Assembly (NCBI GenBank): GCA_964541305.1
Contig: CAZIPE010000013.1
Coordinates: 1-17,663, forward strand
DNA from: CAZIPE01 sp964541305
GTDB taxonomy: Bacteria; Patescibacteriota; Saccharimonadia; Saccharimonadales; UBA7683
Reading direction: 5' to 3'
Length of the DNA stretch: 17,663 bases
The notes beneath the pieces are model-generated. The model did not search any database, was not told the DNA's origin, and saw only the letters and a list, made by a program, of their open reading frames with translations. Below, one piece after another: positions 1-6,695 of the stretch. The stretch's first letter is position 1; each line of letters begins with the position of its first letter. The translations under genes were made by a program, and so were the position numbers.

Positions 1-1181
1 GCGTTGTAGTGATGCATATAGCGTCGTTCGCCATCGTTTTGTTCCATAGTATCAACCATTTGCGCATACGAAAGTGGCGCAAGTGTGACAATGTTCATCG
101 CCTGAGTCATACCACGGGTAAAGATGCTTGAGCCATGCGTCCGTGGCAGTACACCAATTTCTGAACTCAGTGGTCGAATTTCGTCGAGTTGACGTCCATC
201 GGGTCGTAGTTTGTGTTCAACAATCCCCTTTCGGACATCTTCGTGAAGTGCTTTGGTAAATGCTTCTTCGTACTCAGCATGAAGCTCGTGATAATCTTCA
301 CCGTGTTTTTCTTTTTGCTCAGTATGAAAAGCATCTTTAAGGGTTCTTACAATTTCATTTCGCTCAGGATATGGGGCGCGAATAGCCTCTCCTAATTTTC
401 CATCCACCCACTCGTTAACCTCTTTTTGAATATCTTCGTTTGGTAGAACCAATTCAAATTCAAGTTCAGCAGGTTTAATCTTTTCAATTAGTTCTTTTTG
501 AAGGGCAATCGCAGGTTGCATAGCCTCGTGCGCCCACGCCAAACCATCGCCTACCAACTCTTCACTCACTTCACTCGCACCAGCCTCCACCATAATAATA
601 GCCTTCTCGGTTCCGGCTACAACTAAATCGAGATCACTAGAAGCAATCTCTTCGGGGGTAGCAAACGCTTTAAATTCACCATTTACCTGTGCCACACGAA
701 GTCCCGCAACCGGGCCATCAAATGGTGCGCCAGTAAGCGAAAGTGCGGTTGAAAGCGCGATCATGGCAACCATATCTGGTCGGAATGTAGGGTCCATCGA
801 AAGCACGGTTGCAACAGCCTGTACCTCTTGTCGATAGCCTTTTGGAAAGAGTGGCCGAATAGGGCGATCGATCAATCGACCAATTAAAATGGCGTCGTCT
901 GAAGGACGACCTTCGCGCTTAATGAACCTACTTCCACTAATCTTTCCAGCTGCATAAAATTTTTCTTCATAGTCTACTGAAAGCGGAAAGTAATCCATGC
1001 CGCTGACTGGCTTATTGCCAACCATAGCTGTACCGAGTACTACTGTTTCGCCGTAGGTAACTAAAACTGATGCGGTTGTGCGAAATCCAAGACGATTTAC
1101 CTCAAAGGTGAGCTTTCGTCCTGCAAGCTCTGTTTCTACGACTATTTTTTCTTTTCCAAACGGATTTATTGTTCCTGACAT
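1..1181 (-). CDS. pnp: Polyribonucleotide nucleotidyltransferase (PNPase), N-terminal part, cut by window edge
   Basis: PNPase degrades RNA 3'-to-5' using phosphate and is a core component of RNA turnover. The visible 393 codons begin MSGTINPFGKEKIVVETELAGR and cover the first RNase PH-like core (roughly residues 1-215, with the typical GRLIDRPIRPLFPKGY stretch near residue 100), the helical linker (about 240-335) and the start of the second, catalytic RNase PH-like core. That second core is recognised by DGRQLDEIRPL and LPRTHGSSIFTRG, and the reading frame leaves the window at YMHHYN. The catalytic aspartates and the KH/S1 RNA-binding domains would lie outside. The ATG is supported by AAAGGA about 8 nt upstream (around 1190-1195). 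The gene lies downstream of rpsO on the same strand, the classic bacterial rpsO-pnp order, with a structured 181-bp spacer. Identity is clear; only the right-hand start and incompleteness matter. Confidence 0.97.
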   Translation of the reverse strand, partial: MSGTINPFGKEKIVVETELAGRKLTFEVNRLGFRTTASVLVTYGETVVLGTAMVGNKPVSGMDYFPLSVDYEEKFYAAGKISGSRFIKREGRPSDDAILIGRLIDRPIRPLFPKGYRQEVQAVATVLSMDPTFRPDMVAMIALSTALSLTGAPFDGPVAGLRVAQVNGEFKAFATPEEIASSDLDLVVAGTEKAIIMVEAGASEVSEELVGDGLAWAHEAMQPAIALQKELIEKIKPAELEFELVLPNEDIQKEVNEWVDGKLGEAIRAPYPERNEIVRTLKDAFHTEQKEKHGEDYHELHAEYEEAFTKALHEDVRKGIVEHKLRPDGRQLDEIRPLSSEIGVLPRTHGSSIFTRGMTQAMNIVTLAPLSYAQMVDTMEQNDGERRYMHHYN

Positions 1182-1287
1182 TTGTTATGTCCTTTCTATC
1201 TTTCCAGCGTGATGTATATCGCACGGCACACTTTTAGCACAGTGAACTCTGCGTCATACACCAATTGCTAGCTTATTGTTAATAATT

Positions 1288-1354
1288 CGAGATTCCTCTC
1301 TTTGATAGGAGCGCTCGCCTTGTCCTCCATAGCCTAAGCCACGGAGGATTCTCG
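1288..1354 (-). ncRNA. Structured rpsO-pnp intergenic RNA element (candidate RNase processing/autoregulation site)
   Basis: Between rpsO and pnp the arms 1288-1298 and 1344-1354 are complementary over 11 bp with one mismatch (T1293 against T1349). Inside, alternative local pairings exist: 1323-1328 (TCCTCC) with 1343-1348 (GGAGGA), and 1288-1291 with 1314-1317 plus 1294-1297 with 1307-1310. The long-range stem and the two local hairpins share bases, so they are mutually exclusive. No U-run follows the stem on the minus strand, so it does not look like a simple Rho-independent terminator. In E. coli a stem-loop in the pnp leader is cut by RNase III and mediates PNPase autoregulation; a similar role here is inference from position only. 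Confidence 0.55.
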
Positions 1355-1362
1355 CGAACTCT

Positions 1363-1629
1363 CTATTTTCTTAGACCTAGTTTTTCAATAGTTGTCTTGT
1401 ATGAACCGTAGTCTTTTTCTTTCAAGTACTTCAATAGCTTTTTTCGTTTGCCCACCATCTGGAGTAGTCCACGACGTGAGTGGTTATCTTTTTTGTGCAC
1501 TTTTAGATGTTCAGTAAGTTCTTTAATTCGCTCTGTCAAAATTGACGCTTGCACCTCTGGTGAACCAACATCTTTCTTGTCTCGTTGTGTTGCCTTAATG
1601 GCGCTTGCTTTTTTCTCTGTTGTAATCAT
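1363..1629 (-). CDS. rpsO: 30S ribosomal protein S15
   Basis: S15 is a primary 16S rRNA-binding protein that organises the central domain of the small subunit and contacts 23S rRNA in bridge B4. The 88-residue product has the normal family length and shows the expected pattern: VGSPEVQ near residue 22, then LTERIKELTEHLKVHKKD, SRRGLLQMVGKRKKLL and a C-terminal GLRK. A TTG three bases upstream is in frame, but AAGGAA sits 5 nt before the ATG at 1629, so I take the ATG. It heads the rpsO-pnp unit and has a roughly 70-nt leader if the proximal promoter at 1707-1735 is used, or about 140 nt from the distal one. Confidence 0.97.
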   Translation of the reverse strand: MITTEKKASAIKATQRDKKDVGSPEVQASILTERIKELTEHLKVHKKDNHSRRGLLQMVGKRKKLLKYLKEKDYGSYKTTIEKLGLRK

Positions 1630-1706
1630 CAATTTCCTTATGTTATTTCTTATATAGTTTGTTCGTTATAGAGTAAGATAATTTCTATTTCCGAGGCGTT
1701 AGGTAC

Positions 1707-1735
1707 ATTCTATCAGATGTATTACAGTAATTCAA
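1707..1735 (-). promoter_or_regulatory. Candidate proximal rpsO promoter
   Basis: On the minus strand TTGAAT (1730-1735) and TAGAAT (1707-1712) are separated by exactly 17 bp, a good sigma-70-like match. Predicted transcription start is near 1700, giving about 70 nt of leader before rpsO. An inverted repeat (1718-1734) fills most of the spacer and overlaps the -35 box. Confidence 0.55.
1718..1734. promoter_or_regulatory. Inverted repeat in the rpsO promoter spacer (operator-like)
   Basis: TGtATTACaGTAATtCA is a 17-bp inverted repeat with a perfect core ATTAC-a-GTAAT and outer TG/CA arms. It lies between the -10 and -35 boxes of the proximal rpsO promoter and overlaps the -35, where a dimeric repressor would block polymerase. 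Whether a protein binds it is unknown. Confidence 0.4.
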
Positions 1736-1773
1736 CTACCTAAGATAAACTTGCAAAAACTTCAATATTTTAT

Positions 1774-1803
1774 ATTGTAACACGATGTTATCTTTTTTGT
1801 CAA
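1774..1803 (-). promoter_or_regulatory. Candidate distal rpsO promoter
   Basis: On the minus strand a consensus TTGACA (1798-1803) precedes TACAAT (1774-1779) with an 18-bp spacer. Its -35 hexamer overlaps the -35 hexamer of the divergent plus-strand promoter (1797-1802) by five bases. Confidence 0.6.
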
Positions 1804-1825
1804 TACTTGTTCTCTGTTATATACT
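1797..1825 (+). promoter_or_regulatory. Promoter for the 577-residue protein gene, leaderless layout
   Basis: TTGTCA (1797-1802) and TATACT (1820-1825) are separated by 17 bp. The expected start of transcription, about 7 nt beyond the -10 box, falls near 1832, only 2-3 nt before the ATG at 1835, so the mRNA should be essentially leaderless. The only G-rich bases upstream (1826-1828) would not be transcribed. Confidence 0.65.
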
Positions 1826-1834
1826 GGGATAAGC

Positions 1835-3568
1835 ATGGAACGCGAAACTTACTATGGCTCTAATCCTGAAAAACCTCTAGACGAGGGTTCTGAAGCGAAA
1901 GAAAAGGAAAAGAAGAAAGAGAAAAAACTTAGTTTTCTCGATGAGCTACTAGAAAAGCGAAAGCAAAGAGAAGCCAAGGAGCGTGAAGAAAAAGATGGCG
2001 GTGATTCTGCTGAATCAAAGAAGAAAGAGCCAACAAAAAAGGAACTTGCAAAAGAGTTCTTGGAGCATAAAGCTGAGGAACTCAAGGATGAGATTGCATC
2101 TGCTCCGACCACTGAAAAAAAAGCTGAAATTCAAGCAGATCTAGAATTAGTTGAAGCGATTTCTGAGAAGATTGATAACCCCTATCGAGAAGTTGAGCCA
2201 GCGGTTGAGGAAGCCTACCAAGAGCTTATGGAGGCGCTCGATGAAGAAAGCCCCGACGATATTGAAGAAATTCAACAGAACCGAACCATTCCTATTATTC
2301 CCCTCTCCGAAGTTATTGGTGATGATGAAGAGTTAACAGACGAGGAAGATGCGGCTTCAACGCCAACCTCCTCCCCGGTCTCAACGAATTCAACTACATC
2401 CACTCCAATATCGCCTACCACCAATCCGATGGCATCCACGCCATTCACTGGTTCAACTCAAGCCCGGTCACAACCGTTTACTTCTAGTTCGCCCGATGGC
2501 GCCACGCCACTACCAATCGAAACAAAGCCGAAAACCACTCCCGAAGTTAATGATCGTAGGCGGATCGCTGGAAAAATGCTCGTTGCGGGAGCCCTCGGCT
2601 ACGTTGTTGGTCGACATGGCGGTAGAAAACGAACTGAAGCGAAACTACAGCCAGAAATTAAAAAACGAGACGTTACTATCAAAGAACTCGAGAAGAATAT
2701 TGAATCGAAAGAATACCAAATTCGCTCTACAGCCAGAGAGCAAATGAAGAACAGTTACCAAGATGCTCAAACTGAGTCTTCAACCCCGATTCCAGTTATT
2801 GAAAAAAGCTCCGTTGATAAGAATGTACCTGAGCACATCGTACCTTCGCCAATCTTCTTCGAACAACCAACTGAACCAACCCGTGAAGTTCTGCCAGAGT
2901 TGAACGAAGAACAGTTCACGCCACCTGAAAGCGTGTTCACTCGCGGCGAGAGCTACAGCGCATCAACTGAACTGCATGAGTTAACTAGCACTAGCGACAA
3001 GGAGAAAACACCCCACTTTATACCCGAGGTTAAAGAATCTGAAACACCTATTCCAAAAGTGGAGCAACTATCAACCCCCGATCTTCTCAACTTGGCTGAG
3101 AAAATTACCGTACTCGACACAAACGTTCGAAAACTATATGAAACTAATCAAATTAACCGACAAGGTCTGGAAGAGGTTGTAAAAACACACCTCTCGGGTC
3201 GTGATATTGCGCCCGTACTCGACAGAAGACTCCTGGGTGCCGAAATATCTCGAGAGCGAGCTCGCGAATTCAAGCACGATCCAGGCGGAAGTGATGATTC
3301 ACTTGATGTTGTACTGTCGAGTCTCAATAAAAACGTATTAGAAAAAGAAGATAGCTTGATTGCTCCACCATCGCCACTGTTGATTCAGAGTCCTGAAGAT
3401 AATGTAGCTGATACTGAAAATGATAGCGAACAACCGACCACATCTACCCCACCATTAGCCTCGACCGATCCTCACGAAAAAACTCATAAAACAGTGGCTA
3501 TCAGTGCCACGGTTATTATTGCGCTTATCGTCGCTCTGTTTGTTGCCTTCTTCTTACTCAGCTCATAG
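1835..3568 (+). CDS. Hypothetical charged, low-complexity, C-terminally membrane-anchored protein
   Basis: I do not recognise a named family. The 577 residues divide into: a very charged N-terminus (about 15-135, rich in E and K, coiled-coil-like); an acidic stretch (135-172); a Ser/Thr/Pro-rich linker (173-240); a glycine-spaced hydrophobic segment (246-259, AGALGYVVGR, flanked by RRR and RKR); a short coiled coil (268-300); a second disordered region; a more ordered helical block (about 414-482, containing RKLYETNQ and LSGRDIAPVLDRRLLGAE); and a hydrophobic helix at 553-575 ending two residues before the stop. There is no N-terminal signal peptide, so the likely topology is tail-anchored, with nearly everything cytoplasmic. 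The block 414-482 resembles, from memory only, a segment recurring in saccharibacterial hypothetical proteins. The gene ends 9 bp from the convergent ABC-F stop. It is probably real: promoter, start and composition fit. Confidence 0.85.
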   Translation: MERETYYGSNPEKPLDEGSEAKEKEKKKEKKLSFLDELLEKRKQREAKEREEKDGGDSAESKKKEPTKKELAKEFLEHKAEELKDEIASAPTTEKKAEIQADLELVEAISEKIDNPYREVEPAVEEAYQELMEALDEESPDDIEEIQQNRTIPIIPLSEVIGDDEELTDEEDAASTPTSSPVSTNSTTSTPISPTTNPMASTPFTGSTQARSQPFTSSSPDGATPLPIETKPKTTPEVNDRRRIAGKMLVAGALGYVVGRHGGRKRTEAKLQPEIKKRDVTIKELEKNIESKEYQIRSTAREQMKNSYQDAQTESSTPIPVIEKSSVDKNVPEHIVPSPIFFEQPTEPTREVLPELNEEQFTPPESVFTRGESYSASTELHELTSTSDKEKTPHFIPEVKESETPIPKVEQLSTPDLLNLAEKITVLDTNVRKLYETNQINRQGLEEVVKTHLSGRDIAPVLDRRLLGAEISRERAREFKHDPGGSDDSLDVVLSSLNKNVLEKEDSLIAPPSPLLIQSPEDNVADTENDSEQPTTSTPPLASTDPHEKTHKTVAISATVIIALIVALFVAFFLLSS

Positions 3569-3577
3569 CCAAACAAA

Positions 3578-5236
3578 CTACGGTTTTACTTCAACTACTT
3601 TTCCACCAAGGTTCTTACTAAAAAAACTGTCGTGAGAAATATAGAGTATTGCTCCATGATACTGCCCGAGAGCATCTTCGAGCTCCTCAATACTTGGTAA
3701 ATCAAGGTGATTGGTTGGCTCATCTAAAATAAGAATCTGCGGATCACCTGCCAGCATATTTATCAGCTGAAAACGCGCCTTCTGCCCACCACTAAGCCGT
3801 TCAAGGGGCATAAGGGCATCGCTGTGTGGGTTGAATAAGTAATCACTCAGCAGTTGTTTCACTTTTTCACCAGTTATACTCAGATCATTTTCGATATGAA
3901 TGTGTTCAATAGCTGAAGCGAGCGTCATACTGAGATATTTTGGATTAATTTCTTGTTCATATACGCCAATTCGAATACGTGGTTCAAATTCAATCTGACC
4001 ACTAAACAGTTTTGACGGCAGTGTTTTTTCATATACCGTGCTCAAAATTGCCTGCACCATAGTAGTCTTACCAGCACCGTTGCGCCCTTTTAATTCAACC
4101 TTTCCACCGGATCGAAGTTCAAAATTAACTGGTGCAAAAAGTGGTGCATCGCCGTAACCTAAACTGACGCCTTCTGCCTTTAGAAGCACTCGTTCACTCT
4201 TGTCAATTTTCTGCTTGGTCCGAACACGAATATTGCGGGCTTTATGCTCACTATACGCTTCACTCATTTTGGTACCTAAATCTTCTGCCGATTCTCGATC
4301 TATCCAGAAAGTTGGCTTCTCCGCCTGTGAAAGTTCAGCTAACTCCTTCGTGGCGCGCTGTTCAAGCGATTTAAAACGGTGAATCGTGCCCGGGTCGCGT
4401 GAACGCTCTTTCATCCGCCTAAACCGCACCACATCGGCTTTCAGGTTGGTGATGCGTCGTTGAGCGTTTTCAAACTCGTTTACCTGTGAACTCATACTCT
4501 GCGTATTACTCTTTAAATAGTCGGAATAGTTACCTTTGAAGCTATGTGCCTGGCCATCACGAATTTCAATAATCCTATCAACTACCCCGAGGACATCTCT
4601 GTCATGCGTAATGACAAGCACCGCCTCATTAGCGGCCTTCAGCCAATTTACAAACGACGCCTTAGCAATATAATCCATGTGGTTAGTCGGCTCATCAATT
4701 AACGCAAGGTCGGCCCGCGCTCGTTGCACCTTCACAAGTTCCACCATTCGCTTCTGCCCACCACTAAGATCACCGAGCTTCTTGGTAGTAATATCAAGCT
4801 CTAATTGATAATCTGCCAGTGCCCTATTTACGTCATTTTCAATTTCGTAGTAACCCAAATGCCCAAATCGCTCCAGCGCATCACTGTACACCTGCAATTT
4901 GTGATCACTCTCACCCATATGCTCGGGGTACGTTTCTATAACGTGCTTAAGCTTTGCGTATTCCGGTAAATCATCAAGAATGTATTCTAAAACCGTCTTA
5001 TCCTCAAAACCATGATGCTCCTGACGGCTTGAAACCATGATAATATTCTTCCCGAGCTTTATTTCGCCATCAAAATCTTTATCTAACCCCGTCATCAAAT
5101 TGAAAAGCGTTGATTTGCCGGTTCCATTGCGCCCAATCAGGCCAATTTTTTCACCTGCCTCAACTCGAATATCAAGCTCTTTATAGAGTTTTTTGTCACC
5201 AAAACTTTTATCAGCAATAGAAATATGTGCAATCAT
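3578..5236 (-). CDS. ABC-F family ATP-binding protein (ribosome-associated ATPase)
   Basis: ABC-F proteins are soluble tandem ATPases that bind the ribosomal E site and affect translation or antibiotic release; they have no membrane domain. The 552-residue product carries two complete ABC domains: Walker A GRNGTGKST (35-43), signature LSGGQKR (157-163) and Walker B LALIDEPTNHMD (177-188); then Walker A GRNGAGKTT (384-392), signature LSGGQKA (481-487) and Walker B ILILDEPTNHLD (501-512). Both switch histidines (ITHD, ISHD) are present. The charged linker at about 245-345 is the P-site tRNA interaction motif region. No transmembrane helix is visible. The start lacks a clear Shine-Dalgarno and lies 15 bp after the truB stop, so it is probably co-transcribed with truB. 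I cannot tell a housekeeping translation factor from a resistance-type protein by eye. Confidence 0.93.
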   Translation of the reverse strand: MIAHISIADKSFGDKKLYKELDIRVEAGEKIGLIGRNGTGKSTLFNLMTGLDKDFDGEIKLGKNIIMVSSRQEHHGFEDKTVLEYILDDLPEYAKLKHVIETYPEHMGESDHKLQVYSDALERFGHLGYYEIENDVNRALADYQLELDITTKKLGDLSGGQKRMVELVKVQRARADLALIDEPTNHMDYIAKASFVNWLKAANEAVLVITHDRDVLGVVDRIIEIRDGQAHSFKGNYSDYLKSNTQSMSSQVNEFENAQRRITNLKADVVRFRRMKERSRDPGTIHRFKSLEQRATKELAELSQAEKPTFWIDRESAEDLGTKMSEAYSEHKARNIRVRTKQKIDKSERVLLKAEGVSLGYGDAPLFAPVNFELRSGGKVELKGRNGAGKTTMVQAILSTVYEKTLPSKLFSGQIEFEPRIRIGVYEQEINPKYLSMTLASAIEHIHIENDLSITGEKVKQLLSDYLFNPHSDALMPLERLSGGQKARFQLINMLAGDPQILILDEPTNHLDLPSIEELEDALGQYHGAILYISHDSFFSKNLGGKVVEVKP

Positions 5237-5251
5237 CAGTTTACTAGTGTA

Positions 5252-5977
5252 TCAGATGAGAGATTTCAATGCTGTTTCAATGCTATGTGCATCTTTGATG
5301 TCAAATGAATCAACCTTTGTCCGTCGTAGCTCGGTGCAGTAGGCGCCCGTCTTAAGAACATTTCCGATATCTTCAACTAAGGTACGGATATATGTGCCAG
5401 TAGAGACATCGCAGACACACTTTAGAAATGGATAGCTGTATTCTTGTAGTTCGAGACTATGGATAGTAACTTCCCGCTCAGGGATATCCACCTCTTTGCC
5501 CTCCCGCGCGAGGTCATACGCTCGCTTACCATTCACCTTAATGGCGGAAAAAGCCGGTGGTACCTGCGTAATTGTGCCCTGAAACTGATTGAGAGCCTCC
5601 CGAACCTGTTTTTCTGTCGGAACGGTGCCCGACACCATTTTGATGTCGCCCTCGGGGTCTCCAGTCGTGCTCACTTCGCCTAATTTTGCGGTAAATTCGT
5701 AGGTTTTATTTAACTTGAGAAAATCACTCGCTTCCTTGCATGCATCACCAACTAAAATAATAAGTAACCCTGTCGCAAACGGATCTAACGTACCCGCATG
5801 ACCCACTTTTATCTTCTTAGGTTTTTGATCATTGACGTTTGATGATTGAGAGTTATTTGTTATTTGTTGCTTATTATTTGATGCTTGCACGGCACGCAGT
5901 GTGTTGCGAATCTTAGCCACCACATCAAAACTTGTCCAACCGACTGGTTTATCAACAAGGAGTATGTCTTTTTTCAT
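5252..5977 (-). CDS. truB: tRNA pseudouridine-55 synthase
   Basis: TruB isomerises U55 in the T-loop of tRNAs. The 241-residue product begins with the typical KPVGWTSFDVV (10-20), and the catalytic aspartate is D65 in GHAGTLDPFATGLL. TYEF (92-95), PPAFSAIKVNGKRAYDLAREG (140-160), GTYIRTLVEDIG (194-205) and LRRTKVDSF (217-225) are the other family blocks. It is shorter than E. coli TruB (314 aa) because the C-terminal PUA-type domain is absent, as in many small-genome bacteria. Oddly, residues about 31-55, between the first motif and the catalytic motif, are an Asn/Gln/Ser-rich insertion with no counterpart in ordinary TruB. The ATG at 5977 has a -10 box only 8 nt upstream and no Shine-Dalgarno, suggesting leaderless translation. 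Confidence 0.95.
   Translation of the reverse strand: MKKDILLVDKPVGWTSFDVVAKIRNTLRAVQASNNKQQITNNSQSSNVNDQKPKKIKVGHAGTLDPFATGLLIILVGDACKEASDFLKLNKTYEFTAKLGEVSTTGDPEGDIKMVSGTVPTEKQVREALNQFQGTITQVPPAFSAIKVNGKRAYDLAREGKEVDIPEREVTIHSLELQEYSYPFLKCVCDVSTGTYIRTLVEDIGNVLKTGAYCTELRRTKVDSFDIKDAHSIETALKSLI
5813..5887. repeat. Low-complexity AAC/AAT-rich insertion inside truB
   Basis: This in-frame stretch codes for the N/Q/S-rich TruB residues about 31-55 and contains near-repeats of ATAACAAA on the minus strand, followed by words such as CAATCATCAAACGTCAATGATCAAA. Its composition is unlike the rest of truB. From memory, similar strings occur scattered in intergenic DNA of CPR genomes; I could not verify this. 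Confidence 0.45.
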
Positions 5978-5985
5978 TACATGTT

Positions 5986-5991
5986 ATTATA
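5986..5991 (-). promoter_or_regulatory. -10 box of truB (overlaps the divergent -10)
   Basis: A consensus TATAAT on the minus strand lies 8 nt before the truB ATG, placing the transcription start at or within 2 nt of the start codon. No convincing -35 box is found at 16-18 bp. It shares bases 5988-5991 with the plus-strand -10 box of the PIG-L gene. Confidence 0.5.
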
Positions 5992-5993
5992 CT
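5988..5993 (+). promoter_or_regulatory. -10 box of the PIG-L deacetylase gene (overlaps the divergent -10)
   Basis: TATACT lies 6 nt before the ATG at 6000, so transcription should start on or next to the initiation codon. No good -35 element is visible within truB at the right distance. Confidence 0.45.
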
Positions 5994-5999
5994 GTGTTT

Positions 6000-6695
6000 A
6001 TGAAAAAGGTAGTATTTGGCGTTTTTGCTCACCCAGATGATGAAGCCTTTTTGTCATCCGGAACACTTATCCGCTATGTAAATAATGGCGCAGACCTTCA
6101 TCTCATCTGTGCGACTCGCGGAGAACAGGGTGAAAATCCAGATAACGTAGCAGATCTTGGTAGGGTCAGAGAAAAAGAATGGCTCAGTGCTGGTGAGTTA
6201 ATGGGTGCATCATCTCAAAAACAACTCGGCTACCCTGATGGCGCACTCTCTAACAATCTTTTTGCTCAAATTAGCAAAGACGTCTACTCACATACTCTGA
6301 AGGTCTTAAAGTCGTACTCAGAGCCCGTAGAAATCATCTTTGTTACCTACGATAACTGTGGTGTCACCGGTCATCTTGACCATATAGCCGTCAGTTTTGT
6401 GACAACACACGTCTACTGTCAACTAAAAGATTCTTTGGGCACACATTCATTTGGCCCCCTCCGTTACGCTTGCTTGTGTGAAGCAGGCGCACCCTCGAAC
6501 GATACCTCCTTCGTTTTTATGCCAAAAGGCCAAGCGCATGATTGTATTGACGAAACTGAAGATGTAAGTGACGTGCTTGAAAGAAAAAAGCAGGTTATGC
6601 GAACCCACCATTCACAACGCAGTGATGCTGAGATGATAATTAAACGCCTTGGTAATAACCTCGCCTACGAACACTTTTGCTTATTTACTGACTAG
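6000..6695 (+). CDS. PIG-L/LmbE family N-deacetylase
   Basis: This family contains zinc-dependent hydrolases that remove acetyl groups from N-acetylglucosamine-type substrates (PIG-L, MshB, BshB). The zinc-binding signature AHPDDE is at residues 10-15 and the later GHLDH at 124-128 supplies another histidine ligand; CATRGEQGE (38-46) is also characteristic. Length is 231 residues, normal for the family. The frame is open upstream to 5901, but that part overlaps truB, and the family signature needs to lie near the N-terminus, so I take the ATG at 6000. There is no signal peptide, so it acts in the cytoplasm. The natural substrate cannot be read from the context; glycolipid, cell-wall sugar or thiol-precursor deacetylation are all possible. 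Its end overlaps the convergent gene by 11 bp. Confidence 0.9.
   Translation: MKKVVFGVFAHPDDEAFLSSGTLIRYVNNGADLHLICATRGEQGENPDNVADLGRVREKEWLSAGELMGASSQKQLGYPDGALSNNLFAQISKDVYSHTLKVLKSYSEPVEIIFVTYDNCGVTGHLDHIAVSFVTTHVYCQLKDSLGTHSFGPLRYACLCEAGAPSNDTSFVFMPKGQAHDCIDETEDVSDVLERKKQVMRTHHSQRSDAEMIIKRLGNNLAYEHFCLFTD

Noticed and set aside
213..395. Small plus-strand open frames at 213-395 and 1448-1657
   Set aside because: They are antisense to pnp and rpsO, whose protein patterns are unmistakable.
1288..1354. Rho-independent terminator after rpsO
   Set aside because: The stem is strong but no U-run follows on the minus strand and pnp continues downstream; a processing or regulatory role fits better.
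5901..5999. Upstream extension of the PIG-L frame to 5901
   Set aside because: It overlaps truB antisense and would put 33 unrelated residues before a zinc motif that belongs about 10 residues from the N-terminus; the -10 box at 5988-5993 also supports 6000.
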